64,000 nucleotides of DNA from Trichoplax adhaerens (lineage: Eukaryota; Placozoa; Uniplacotomia; Trichoplacea; Trichoplacidae). The notes under the pieces are model-generated. The model was not told the DNA's origin. It did no database searches and was given only the letters and a program-made list of their open reading frames with translations. Position numbers and translations under genes: made by a program. Position 1 is the stretch's first letter. Each line of letters begins with the position of its first letter. This document shows positions 13,389 through 34,010 of this stretch, piece by piece. The stretch is from assembly GCF_000150275.1 (NCBI RefSeq), contig NW_002060946.1:4315035-4379034 (forward strand). Direction: 5' to 3'.

Positions 13389-15967
13389 ATGTCGTACGAT
13401 GCCAAAATGGATTATTTATCACGTAATATTCGTAATCCTTGGGCACGCCAAGCCTACATGCATATCATGGATGATGATCAAGATAAAAATTCAGATCCTG
13501 ATCATGTAAGGCAAATTAACTTTTATATTAGTTGAATAAAACGATCCAAATCATGGATGAACAAACTGGATGTTATAATCTAACACTTGCTGCAAACAGC
13601 CATATAAATAAATAACTTGTCGTCAGTTAGTTCTGCCAGCAGCAGCAGCATATCGAATTGAGCATTGATTTTATTTGGTATACATGACGTCAAGTACTCA
13701 TTACCTACACTACTGCCATTCAGCTCGATCATGGTTTTAATCAGTTTAATTGAATAATTTTATGCACCGTTTTATTCGACCTTATCTGATCAAAATATCG
13801 CTTTACATCTTCATGACCATTTATGATTGCTTAGTACTTTATAATAGACGAATATATACTGTAACTGAGAAAGAAGATACACAATTCAGTAGTGGTTTAG
13901 TCTGCACGATGTGAAATGCTGATTAAGGAATACCCTCAATAATACTGTTATTGATGGCTTTCATCAATATCATCTAACTACGCTACAAAATGCCATTCAG
14001 CCACATACTGATCAAAGTATCAATTTAGGTCTTCATGACGATCTACATACGTACAATATACATGTCACGAAGAAAGAAGAAATGTTACAATATTATTTAA
14101 CAGCATATGGAATGCACCATTGGATTAGTATGCATGATGTGAAATACTGATTATCTACACTACTGTCATTTCTGCTCGACTATGCTTTTAATCAACCACT
14201 CGGAGTTATTATTATACTTCAGCCTTATTCTGATCTTCTTCTTGACCATCTACACATGTATGATTGATGCAACTAAGAAAAAAATATTATAACATATTCG
14301 TTATTGAAGAAAATCAATGATACGGGTATCGAACATTCGTTGATTAGATTCCACTCATGTTCAGTTTAATGGCTATCGTATAGCATATCTAGGCTACTAT
14401 ACGCACATAATAGTTTACAGAGCGTTTCCAGATAGCTTTAATGGATCTTAAATAGATCTCATTGATATCTCTTGTTCTTCTATCGAGTTATCACGATAAT
14501 TAACTATGTTATTCATTGTAGTGGTACGATATTGATCTGGAAAAAATCGATTATAACCTGCGACATCTTTGTGTCAAAAGTACTATGGATCAAGAAACAA
14601 GACAATTTATTGATAGTTGCTGTGATGCATCAATCCTTAAAAATATTTTTGATTCAATTAGTTCTACATTTTTACATGCACTCTTTAGCCAGACAACAAC
14701 GAATGGGTAAGTAAAACCTGTAAATTAATATCTTATAGTATCAGAGTTGAGCGTAGCATTCCATCGATATCTACTGTATCTTTTAATTTCTATTACTGTA
14801 CCATGTTCCTTATACAGTATAAAGGCGAATCTGTATAACAGCGTATATTCTATTTTAATGAACTATGTGCACACTATGTTCAAGAATTGTAGCTGATGCT
14901 ATATAATCTTTATAAATAAGCCTACTAGGTCGTGGATCAATGCATATTTTCGGCAGACAGCAGTTCTTAACGCTTGTTGGTAAATCGGGAGACTGGAGGA
15001 TTCCGACGATGCTTGATCTAGGAGCCGGTGATGGAAATATTACATCGGTTATGGCGGAATTTGTCGAAAAAGTCTCTGTAACTGAGGTATCGAAATCTAT
15101 GAGATGGCGACTTAATCGGCGTGGATACCAGTAAGTGCAATATTCATGTTTCAATTTTAACTTTCAGAATGTCGGTGGCAATAGGGGATTTACATTTCAC
15201 ACGATTTAAGATAACAAGGAAAATATGATTTTACATCGTGTACTGCCATAAATATTATTGATTAGAGCTATGATTGCCATGGATTCCTTTGTAGATGTGT
15301 TGATGCTTTCACATGGCCAGAACTATACCCTGGAAAATTCGATCTAATTAGCTGTCTGAATGTCTTAGACAGAACTGATCGACCGTTAACCTTGTTATCC
15401 AATATTAAGAAGTGTTTAAAGCCTGGCAATGGCATTTGTATTATTGCCGTAGTTGTGCCTGTTTCTTGCTATGTTGAATCAGGTATTGCTCTTATATCGA
15501 GTACTAGTCCATTATAATTATTTTAGATAGAGGTAAAAGCTAATTCATATTAAAGAACTTGTAGCTTTAGTTAATTACTACTTTACGTAGATACTCGTAA
15601 TTCAGCAGGGGTGGCACTTCAATCGATCTAGTATGTCTTCTATTTAACGGCTTAATTTTACCGTCTGAAAGGAAGATTAGTGTTTATTTTTACAATACTC
15701 ATTGCCTCTTTTGATCCAATCACAATTAATAATTTGATAGGTTGGTTTGGCTCCAATACACCGTCCGAAGAACTGAATGTTAGCGACGATAATTTCGAAG
15801 AATGTGTCAATAGTCTAATACAAAATGTATTCAATCCGGCTGGATTCACTGTTGTTAATTTTACACGATTACCCTATTTATGTCAAGGAGATCTCTATGA
15901 AAATTATTACGTTTTAAATGATAGTATATTTGTTCTTAAAAGTTCAATTCCGGTGACGCATATCTAG
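13389..15967 (+). CDS. METTL9: METTL9-type protein-histidine N1-methyltransferase
   Basis: Five exons join cleanly: 13389-13505, 14522-14706, 14921-15130, 15295-15482 and 15741-15967 (TAG), about 308 residues compared with about 318 in vertebrates. Family marks in order are RNPWARQAYM near the start, WYDIDLEK, NGLLGRGSMHIF across a splice, the SAM-binding motif LDLGAGDG, FDLISCLNVLDR, and near the end FTRLPYLCQGD. In mammals METTL9 uses S-adenosylmethionine to make 1-methylhistidine in His-x-His motifs of targets, many in organelles. Exon 1 has no obvious signal peptide. The first intron (about 1 kb) contains diverged repeats. AATAAA at 16138-16143 is a likely poly(A) signal. The neighbour downstream (CFAP90-like) is convergent. 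Confidence 0.9.
13690..14240. repeat. Diverged repeats inside METTL9 intron 1
   Basis: Two or three related segments recur at about 230-base steps. Shared words are CACTACTG(C/T)CATT with GCTCGA and TTTTAATCA (about 13710 and 14158), TCTTCATGACCATTTATGA versus TCTTCATGACGATCTACAT (13807, 14031), and GCA(C/T)GATGTGAAAT(G/A)CTGATTA (about 13904 and 14132). They interrupt no exon. Confidence 0.45.
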
Positions 15968-16741
15968 TGTTAGTTTTTAGTAACACTTTTGTAAATGGAA
16001 GTTCACTCTGATATAGTATTTAATATTTGATTGAGAATATACTATGCAAAGATATAATTTCATTCTAGAAAATTTTATATAACGTACAGTATTTATATTT
16101 TTATGATATTACATACACCATACTTGTAATAAAAAAGGCCTGAAGTAAATTCATTTCTTTTTATTTAAAGGTGTCAGTTTTAAAGTTAAACATACATTAT
16201 ATCATTCTTCATAAATATGCTTACTTAATAGCTAAGGTAATACCAAATACAGAAATAAAATAATGGATAAAAGTAAGTATTAAAGGAAAATAAGAAACAT
16301 AAAGTGTAAATGACTAATATCAATTAAACTGTCATGTCCAACTACCTTCAACTGATTCTGAACTTAAGCGCTATCTCCAATCATATTGTAACATAAAAAT
16401 TTAAATCACTACATTCAGCTTTAATATTTTATAAGAAGGCTGGTTTTAATACATTTACTGTAATAATGAATCTCGCAAGCATCCTTACGGTCTGAATGTA
16501 ATTATAATTTATAGTAGCCATTGAAAGCTGTTATAACCCTTCAACACTATACTAGCAATAGAATCATCGGCGTGACTAATATACGCGCATTGTACATCAA
16601 GTGCATACAATAGCACTACAAATCTGATGATAAACCAAAATGAGCTGATTTCTTAGCAGTATTTGATCAAAACGCGGTAGGGTAATGTGAGGAATGATCT
16701 ATAATTTTCTAAGTGAGCTTACTCATGAGAAATTAAGGGAT
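15968..16741. other. Convergent intergenic, METTL9 to CFAP90-like
   Basis: About 770 bases holding the METTL9 3' untranslated end, with AATAAA at 16138-16143, and presumably the 3' end of the minus-strand gene. No exon is seen. Confidence 0.5.
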
Positions 16742-18088
16742 TTAAATTGTTCCTTCACTGGTGTTTCGATAAAAGTCTCGTTGTATTAAACTAACGCGTG
16801 CATGAGTTCGTGATGGCTGCTCGATTGGAATTCGGCGGCCATATTCCGAAGATGATAGGATTGGAACTCTTCTTTCTCTTTCCTAGAAATGAAAGAGACA
16901 ACGAATGAACTAACGGTTGCTATTTATAAACATCAAGACGATCTTAAAGGGATAAGATATTAGATCTAAGATTTATAAGTTGTCTACGGCAATTACCTCC
17001 CCATTAATATCTAAATCCAGTTTATGCTCACGATCATCTCGGTGTAGCTTTGCTATATAGCCTTCCTTCACATGTTGAACTCTGTCAAAGGGTGTAAGAA
17101 CTTCACGTTCTTTCTTTGTATTGAAATAGTTGATGCTCTTATGCTCTTCTTTAGCCTAATAGTTAAAAATAATAAAAGCAATGATTACGAATCGTAAGCA
17201 ATGGTTACAGTAAGGGGATAAAAACGATTAGTCCAATATCTGTCAACTTTAAATTTTCCAGCGAAGAATGATATAGTTGAAAACGGATTGGACGAAATTT
17301 TAAGTTACAAATTCCGTTATGGTTAGAATCATTCATCATTAAGACTTTTCCCGTAGAGATTACGTGATATTATAATTATTTTTTATAGATTAAACAGAAA
17401 GCGACAGAGTCTACGTATTTCGGTATTAAATATCATCATATCATAACGTAAAAGCCTTAATTTCAATATATAAAATAAAAGAGACTTTACGATTCTAGTC
17501 TTTCAAAAGAAGTCTCCAAAAAAGCTTAATTTGGAGCTTTAAAAATACTCAAAAAGACTAGTATTAGGATCTTAGGCACAAGGATAATAACATCATCACT
17601 TATTTACCGTACAATGTACTTAGTAATTAAACTGCCCATCGATTAGATTTAAGTTATTGTTAGAAGAGGAGTTACCAATTAGGATCTCATCTATTGGTAA
17701 TTAATGATGATTACAATTTGCTATCGTATTTTATCTCAGAACTACTTTTATACGAAAAAAAGATGTTAATTGACGAAATTGTTTTAGTTTTTACAGTCAG
17801 TAACTTATGAGCTAAAAGAAGAAAAAGATACGATATTTTTCTTCACGAAATTATCTTTAACGTAAATATTAAGTAGGGCTAATTGAAGTTTAACGACATT
17901 GCCATGCGATGCATTGAATATACGTGATAAAAATCAGTAATATTAATGATTAACAATCTGCCTACTAATATAAAATAAGACTAACAAAATTGTTAGCATT
18001 ACATGATTCAGTAATCTAGATGATCATTACTATTCTATGAAATTAAGCATAAAATGCATACTAGGGAATGGGTCTCTTCTTCAGCCAT
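16742..18088 (-). CDS. CFAP90: CFAP90 (C5orf49)-like ciliary protein
   Basis: Two exons are well supported: 16997-17155 and 16742-16882 (TAA). They encode EEHKSINYFNTKKE, then EGYIAKLHRDDREHKLD, then VPILSSSEYGRRIPIEQPSR. The LHRDDREH and LSSSEYGRR blocks are what I recall of vertebrate C5orf49, now named CFAP90, a microtubule-associated protein of motile cilia. A start exon is proposed at 18062-18088 (MAEEETHSL), which ends at phase 0 before a GT and fits the next exon; this part is tentative. The whole protein would be about 108 residues, near the family size, which tends to be short. Ciliated cells in the organism would be the site of action, by inference. Confidence 0.6.
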
Positions 18089-20143
18089 AATTTATTAATA
18101 GAGAGGCTTTCAACGGCTTAAATAATTACAAGTTGGATTATGAATTCTGTTTTAAATTATCCAAAGTGTTGTCAGCAAGGACTTTTCTTTGTGGAGGATG
18201 TTTGGGTAGCAGGGAAATATTTATGCTAATAGTGAGAATTAATTGGCTAGTTTTCTATAAATTGCATCGACTATCAGCACGCCGAGTAACTTTGTTACAT
18301 AACTCGTAGTAGCTGGTGGTAATCCACAGTACTGTATATCATGACATTGTTACCATAGCAACTAAAGCTTATGTGACTTCGATAGCATAATGGTACTGTT
18401 AATGTAGATGCTCTTATGATAAGGAAGAATTCCAAAGCCATTATGATAGGAGATTTTATAGCACAACGGCAGTAGCAGACTAGGATAATATGTATATGAG
18501 ATTAAAATATGAAATTTATAAGTATAAGGCAACCGAATGAATTTGTTTAGGACAGCTATAAAATGTACGCCTATGTACAGGGGTATCGAATGCATAAATC
18601 ATACGGATGGCAGAAATGTACGAGTGGCGTAAGGTGTAATGATCCATTTTACTATTAATGCAATCATGAGAGATACTATGACGACATTATTAATGCAAGT
18701 AACAATAATAATAAATGGAGGAATGCAATCAGTTAAAAGTAAAACCAAGAAATCTTTGACGGCTTTATTAATATTACATTAAATAGACTTAAAAGTTATA
18801 GGATTTGGCTTAAATAGATACAATAGATAGAAAAAGTAACCTAAGAAATGATTACAAATATCTGCTACGACTATGATATAATTGCAAGCATAAATTATAG
18901 CATTAGCGATACGGTATTAAAGTATGTGAGATTGTATTAAAGAAACTATACTCTTTTTACTACGACGTTATTGATATTCAGTACTGAACTTTAATAATTC
19001 AGATCAATTGAAGGTAGTTTTCACTGGAACATTGCAAGCCTGCGGTAAGTCATTGCTAGCAAGACTCTATAATAACATGCTTTTACTCTATAGTAGGTCT
19101 ATATCGTATATAGATTAGAGGTAGCGATTTTTGCTGGTAAATGATCAATTTTTGTTGCTTTTTATTGCTATCCATTTGTAATTTATAAATATATTAATTA
19201 TAAAATTTAATCTTATACTTGGGGAAGATGTAGTCCTTAATATAGCGACAAATAGGATGAATACTATTTGTAAAATATTATATTTGCAGATAATCAATCC
19301 ATTGGTCGATAAACATTAATTTCGATATTAAAAAAAAATAAAATTAGCCAATAGAATTGGCAGTTAAATATCGGTTAAAAATACTATGTTCGTTATCAAA
19401 ATTGGCCTTTGACTGATGCTTATCATTCTCTATTCTTGTTAGAAATATTTTCCGGTAACAGTATTATGTTACGCTAAAATCGTATACCTATAATATCGAT
19501 TTGGATAGTTCGTTTGTATTAACATTTTAACTACTACTTTTCATATAGCATAAGCACCATTAGTACCAGTCGATGATAAATTCAAAATAACCAGGACTAT
19601 ATACCGTAATACTTTTACGATAGCAGCTCTAGTATCAACGAAAATAATTTTCAGAACATCTCTTACTTGAATATACTATACGTGCATCATACGTAACGTA
19701 CCATAATCCTATCCAAAATTTGTATCCATGTAAAAGCTTCAATAAAGCACATGTAAATATTACATTTTGTTAACTGCAATTTGTAAATTTAAATCTATGA
19801 TATAATTCGTGTGATTATTTGTATTTAGGTCGATTTAGGCTGTACTTTGTTACTAATGACATCATATCAAATGATAAAAAGACATGCTCTCAGATTACTG
19901 GTATCATTTGCAAACAAATGTTAAAATCTTAAACTAGAGATAGTAATCTGTAATATGATAAAATCTTTAAATCTAAGTTAACTACTTTAAGCATGTATCA
20001 AATATATAGTACTATACAGGACGCTACTATGGTAGGAATACTATATCACAAAAATATGGAAAATGATTCACTCCTGATTCAGATAGGCTCATACTATCAT
20101 TCTTTAGAATAAAAAATCTGAGAAGGCGCTGATAGTCCCATTG
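18089..20143. other. Intergenic, nothing recognised
   Basis: About 2 kb of AT-rich sequence between two minus-strand genes. It must contain the promoter of the CFAP90-like gene and the 3' end of the tandem-RUN gene. Short open frames such as 18362-18595 (minus) look accidental. Confidence 0.45.
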
Positions 20144-27407
<7,264 letters not shown>

Positions 27408-29530
27408 AATTTGTCTATGGACAACATAGACTATCGTTTTCAGTAGATGGAAAGAGTTGATGTAATTGATCCTCGATGAGGCAGTCGTCTATCTAACCTG
27501 GACGGTAGATCACGTTGAAAATTGTTCAGATATCTTACAGATAGTTTGATGATGTGTGTGTACAAATAGGCAAAATACTACGTTAGTACAGAAAGCAGCA
27601 GAGGAAGTATAGAATTGACTAAATCTTGATGCAAATTGCAATCAATTCACGTTATTGGTATATACTGTAAATAAGCTATAATTATATAATACTCAAGTAA
27701 GCTTGGTTAGTATGAACTGATACTGTACCATGTACTGACTACTTAATCTACTGTAGGCGTCCACTTCACGAAAATTTCGACAATGGACAAGCTCTATAAC
27801 CTATTTTGAAAAAGAGCCATTTCACTGATATCGATGAAGGAGAAATTTCAATTTTCTCCCATCTCAAAGTCTATAAACTCCATCAATTCTTTACTAACTC
27901 ATTACAGTCCTGTCATCATCATGATGCTCACAGGACTCTTACTAGTGCTAAACGAAATTGACTGTCTACAGTGATGCTATTGCAACGTTGAAGCTCAATT
28001 TTCAAGCCCTATTTTTATTTATACTTTTGCTTTATTGGCTTCATACCTTATTCTATTCCCATTTTCAATTTTTATTCTTTCATAGGGTAATATGGTCAAT
28101 CTCTCTGGCATTAACTGAATATCGAGGATATAAATCATAGAGCCGAAAATTTTTGCTCCAAAGGTCGTAAGGAGAAGTCGTCCAGTGAGCTGCCAACCAA
28201 CCAGACTATTCATTCGCCAATGGTACAATATCCTTTAGCAGAGACATTCCATACAAAATGGTGTACACATCTGTGCCCTTTCAAACAGTATCCTTGTATC
28301 AACTTGCTAGCCTTCGCTTCACACTGTACGAAGTTTCAGGTTTCAGGCGTTACGTAACGCAGTCAAGTGTCACTCGGAAAGTCGACTGAACCTGAGTCAT
28401 GGACTACCAGAGGGTCATCTGGTCGTCCGTCCATGGCTAGAAGTAGTGAACACAGTGATGGATGGGTCCATTCAGCTGGCAGCAGCAAGGTGACATTAAT
28501 TTCTACGGCAGCTTTACAGTACTAAGTTACATGATCCCGTTATACCTATATACAATATGAGTGATTGTAGTGCTGTACGGTGCAGTATAGTATCCTAGCC
28601 ATCCCAATTGTGCTTTACATTTGTCCATGGTTCATAGGGGATAAGTAAACATTGACCCGCACCCGTATTCTGGATTCTGCATGGCCTGAGATTTCGATAG
28701 TACATGAAGAATAGTCAGGATTAAATAGGAATCTACTAATTACATGAACATTTCATGAAATCATAAAAAGAATCTTTGGACTAAAACAGGTCGCAATCAT
28801 ATCCAAACAAAGACAAACAGACAGACAGACGCCCATCTACAGTATACAAGTACAATGCAAGCAGTCAAATACTGTACTCAGTGTACTGTAGCCAAGATGA
28901 CTAGAAATATTGGACAGCACAGTATAACGTACCGTATACTAGAAGATCTCTAGTGTAAACTACTATATACGCTCTCGCTTTTAGTACTGAACTGACTGAT
29001 ACTCGTAAGATTTTGTCTAGTCCACGCTAGCTAGCTATAATTGCAGAACAGCCATTTATATGTTTGCAGATCAAGACGTTAGGAGATCATTTAGACTAAT
29101 GTTGCTCCACTTTCGCTCACTTATTTGCTCTTAATACACTCACAAGGAACTGAAATTAATATTGGACAACGTGTTCTATAGTATGATAACGCAAGACATT
29201 GATTGTAGAAGAATTGGCAACTCTTGGCTGTACTAACCCAACTTCACCAAGAATACAATCTGGACTAATGTTCTATTCTTGCTAGTATCATTTGCTTATA
29301 GGACAGTAAAAATTGACATTATTAATACTTGATAAGGTATTGTATATGCTAATAACGAAAAGAAATCCATTAAAGGAAAATTTTCAAGTTTTGCTGGATT
29401 AACTGACTTAATCAAAAGGCTCAATCCTCGTCATTGATGCTACTCATAATATAATATAGTCATTGATATTGTTATTCGTTTTGAAACTACCTCGATTGAT
29501 TGACTACAAACGACTAGTGTTACCTGGATC
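27408..29530. other. Divergent promoter region, tandem-RUN gene and CWC2-like gene
   Basis: About 2.1 kb between two genes that point away from each other. The part near 28140-28700 is visibly less AT-rich than its surroundings. It contains TACTGTAC-type words near 28835-28945, and both promoters should lie here. Minus-strand frame 28019-28228 has no recognised similarity. Confidence 0.45.
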
Positions 29531-32206
29531 ATGGCTGATAATAATCAGGATCAAGAAAAGATACAAGTAGATACTACCATCCCTTCACAAGACAGTATAG
29601 ATAACCATTCATATGATCAATCTGAATACTGGAATTATTACGCTCAGTATTATTCCCAATATTACCAACAACGTGGTGATTGGATGGCAATCTACGATCA
29701 AAACAATCAGAAATATTATTATCACAATACTTCCACTAAGGCAACTCAATGGGACAAACCAGCAGAATGGGATTCAACTACAGAAACAAATCCAATCACG
29801 GATGGAAATAATACTAATATCACAACTGATCATGCGGTTATTAATCCAAAGCAACGATCCGTTGATGACTTAGTCAAAATTTGGTTGAAAAGACCAGCTA
29901 GGAAACAAGTAGAAGAGCAACAAAAAGTCCATTGGAGACCAGAAGGAGCTCAAGAATATAATATTTGGTATGATCGATGGGTTGGAGAATTATGGAAAGG
30001 GGAAAAGCATGGTGGTGAGTTGTACATTTTGCAGCATATCTTTTCCATTGTAGTTTAATAAGAACCTGTTGAATATTGCTATACATGTGCGCCATTTGCT
30101 ATCTATGTGCTTAAATGCTTGTCATGGGCAAGCCGAAATCTTCCCTAAAATTTAATTAAGTGGACATAAACATCTTACTCGTAATTAATTATATAATAAT
30201 TAATGAGTATAAATGTTAAGTCACAGTATTTGCGATTGGGATACCTCCGATATCTTGTACATGAATACGATCTTATTAATATTGAATTCCACATCCAGAA
30301 CATTTATTCTGTATTATGCAAAAATGGTTGCTTTTGCTAATTTGTCTTTTGAATAACAAAAATACTTCATACTCTCTTCAGACTACAGAGTGCTGGGTAG
30401 TAATTAAATACGGTTTGCACCTATCCTATCTCCCATAATGCCTTATGTACTTCTAAACTTATTTACTTAGGTCCTGCTACAACTAGATGTGTCTTAAAAC
30501 GAGATGCCGGCTATACCAAAGCCAATTTGATGGATAATCGAGAAAGTCGACATTACTGGTGTATATATTTCGCTCGAGGTTGTTGTCATCTTGGCTCGGA
30601 GTGTACATACTATCATACAATACCTCTAGAAAATGACAATAGAAAGTATGCTAGATATGTAAAGATTTATAAAATTATAATTTCAGTAATTAAATATCAA
30701 TATTTATCGTAAGTTAATAAAGTCTATATTTATTATAATTAATTTAAGATTATGAATGAAGAAATTAGTGAAGCCACAAATTACTAAACATTGAAGATAT
30801 CAAACTGCTTTGAGTTATCTTATTCGGTAGTTGAAATGTTATATACAATTTTACTTGCAGGATCGATCTAGCTCATGATGTCTTTGGACGTGAACGCTTT
30901 AGATCACATCGTGACGATATGGGTGGTATCGGTAGCTTCGATAAAGAAACACGTACCTTGTATGTTGGTGGTTTGCATCATCGTGATAATCAAGAAAGTA
31001 TTCTTGAGGAAGAATTTGGTGAATGGGGAGAGATTGAAGATGTGCGCTATATACCCAAGCTGCACGTTGCATTTGTTCGTTACAGGTATCGACTAACTGC
31101 TGAATTTGCTAAGGTATGACATCTTAGAACTGAGTAATAATCTCTAGTTATTTATTACTTACTGCAACAGTTTCACTAAATGATAACATTGAAGCTTTAA
31201 TTTAAATTATTCCTATCTTACAATGATACAAATACTATTTGCCGTTAGAAATTTTGAGCTATTTTTTTACAAGTAAAAATATCTTTATACTCTTAGGCTG
31301 CCATGGCAGACCAAAAATTTAATGATCAAGAGGTATTAAACGTCCGCTGGGCGCATGACGATCCAAACCCTAAAGCAAGAGTTAGGGTAAATTTTTAACG
31401 TTTTTACTAATATCGTAATAAGTATATTAAACGGTACATAGATACATAATAGAAGTATTCATTGCTTATTTAATGGACTAGATTGTCGTGATTTTAGATA
31501 ATCACAGTAGCGTATATTAGATGCCTTGCTCAGGAGTCTAAAAATTAACAATTTTTTCTTATTGCTTATAAATTTCTGTAGGTAGCACAAGAACGACAAG
31601 ATAAATTTCTTACAGCTTCGAGAGAGCGTGATTTAACTTCGGATGGAGAGCCGTCTGTTAAAAGGTTAAGGTCTGATGACATTATCGGTTATTATCCTAA
31701 TACGGATGCTCAGTACATAAAACAGCAAGCAGAACCCGGACCAAAAACCAAAGAAGAAATTGAACAGGTACAGCGTCTTTTAATTTGTCAGATAGGCAAG
31801 GGTGGTGTTAAAATTCAAATATAATTATAGTTATAGAACTATGCAGTTAACCGAAGAATGCGTTATCAATTTTTTATAATGATACTACTCTATATAGCTA
31901 TACGTATATAGTACATAGTACAGTATGTATATATTTCACTATTATAAGTAGCAATAAGATGAGTAGGTAGGTAATAAAGACTTTAAACGCGTGTGTGTAT
32001 CCTTAAATAATACAGTTTATTGATTAATACGTCGTCCTGAAAAGATTTAAATAATTTTTAACCTTTAGGAAAATTTACTTAGCCGAGTTCAAGAAAACTA
32101 CAGCAGATTAGACAGGATATTTCAGAAAATACAAAATCATCAGGTGTCCAGTTCGGATAGTGGAAATTCCTTAGCTCAAACTGCTGATCCGTATAGGAGG
32201 AAATAA
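29531..32206 (+). CDS. CWC2: Cwc2-type spliceosome RNA-binding protein with N-terminal WW domain
   Basis: Six exons join in frame: 29531-30014, 30471-30645, 30861-31113, 31297-31386, 31582-31767 and 32069-32206 (TAA), 441 residues. An N-terminal tyrosine-rich stretch leads into a WW domain (W51, YYY at about 62-64, W74, P77). Then come RPARKQVE of the Torus region, CVLKRDAGYTKAN, a CCCH zinc finger (CIYFARGCC to CTYYH, spacing C-x7-C-x5-C-x3-H), a linker FGRERFRSHRDDMGGIGSF, and an RRM with RNP2 TLYVGGL and RNP1 HVAFVRY. A charged, partly coiled C-terminal tail ends the protein. In yeast, Cwc2 belongs to the NTC and contacts U6 and intron RNA near the active site; in most animals RBM22 is the counterpart. 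AATAAA lies at 32441-32446. The symbol follows the domain order; orthology is inferred. Confidence 0.85.
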
Positions 32207-34010
32207 TGTTTGTTTAATTATCTGTCATTGGATGTGTAACTATTATTATTTGATTATGATTGGCTAGTTAGTAAATTTGCTATGCTAATCGTATTGATGA
32301 AGGTATTTATCCAGTGGCTGTTATTACCACTTGATTTTCCTTACCATTTTCAACAACAGTTTTGTCTTACTTTATTTACTGTGCTGCATTATATTGTACA
32401 GTACTGCAATATTGAACAAGACTTTTGCCTTTTAGTATAAAATAAATGATTAAATCTATTAATAGATTAGGCAACATTTAACAATTCAAAATCATATTTT
32501 CACCATGGATTTTTACTTGTATGTTTGTGATGTAGTTTGTTTTGTGTACATCTGTGGAATCTAGTTTAATAGCAAACATCAATGTGTCATTTATACGATA
32601 TTTACCAATCTTACTAATAATCATAATTGTATAATTGTTAAATTTAGTATCTTCAGATAGAGATTAATTAGAACATATCATTGATTAAGGTTTACAGTAA
32701 GTATCTATCTGTAACTTTACTGTAATATATTAGTATGCACTAGAATATGTGTTGTATAATGTAGATACTGTACTACATTGCTGCAACCTATGGCTTAATT
32801 GCACGAACTACTCGTTTCTTTCACTTGATATTATACAGGTAAAGCCTGGATTGATAAGTGATTACGTATACGTAATTAACGCCATTGCTAACGAAACCGT
32901 ACAATGAACAATCGTATCAGTGGATAACCCTTCGTGTGAGGTTCTCCAATACGTTCCCTTCTCGAAACTTCTCTTTTGTAAAAATGCTCGTGTATCATTA
33001 AAACAGCTAATAAAAATTACATCATCACTCACTAGCGTCTTTTGAAAACTTCACTCGCTAAGAAAGCTAATAAAGCATGGAATAAAACTGCTTACCTAAT
33101 TATGACATCAGAATTCCAGTGATCTTATTGCAATAACTGCATGACAATTATAAATACGATGAAATTACCAGAACTATACCGAAATGGTGCATACCATAAA
33201 AAGTAAGTATACACTAGTGATGCACGAAACTAGCCGAAAGTCTTATCCTTCGGTGCAAATGCGCATAGCAAAGCAAGTTACATTTCTATAACATGACTTT
33301 ATTTGTTTACGATTCCATCTTGACCAATAAGGTTAAAAGTAGATTTATCATTGTAACGTTTGTAGTCTAGTAATGATCTCAACGGCAAATCAAGTAGTAA
33401 ATATTTGTGAATACAGTATTTGAGGTATGGATGGATTGGATAAATCCGTACAACAAAGGACGATTGAAATTACAAAGAATTAACGGTCTCTTAATAATAA
33501 AATATTTTCGATTTTGCCGCAATAATATTGCATAAGCAAATTTAAAATTAACATAGTAATTACACGTATTCTTATGATAAACATCCATGTGTATCACTAT
33601 AACAGCTACCTGCAATATTTAACTATTTATTGATAATTATCAAGGTAACGGTAGTCGGATCAACTAGTCCACTTTCTATTCCTAAGTGGTACGTTGTAGT
33701 TACAAATATCATAATATGATGTTAATATCTTATTTGCAGATGATGACAACAGTAGTTGACATAAACAAGATATTTAAATTGCAAGGCTAATGGAGTCATA
33801 AATCATAAAATAAATGTACGTTTATATAAAATACTTATATGGATTATACGTTTGACTTTGCTTAAGCAGCCTTGACGCATTTAAAAGATGAATGGATCTT
33901 GATTGAAGGCCAGCTCATGGTTGTAACAGCTGAGGCAAATAAATACCGAAAATTCGACAAAATCCAACATTCATATACTGTTCCATAAAGTATACAGCCG
34001 GCTACAGTAG
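32207..34010. other. Convergent intergenic, CWC2-like to NCOA5-like
   Basis: About 1.8 kb. The left end is the 3' untranslated region of the CWC2-like gene (AATAAA at 32441). The rest is AT-rich with no exon I can support; the frame at 33379-33615 (minus) looks accidental. Confidence 0.5.

Noticed and set aside
15680-15740. Upstream extension of the last METTL9 exon from an ATG at 15680
   Set aside because: The AG at 15739-15740 joins in frame to give the expected sequence; the upstream part is intron.
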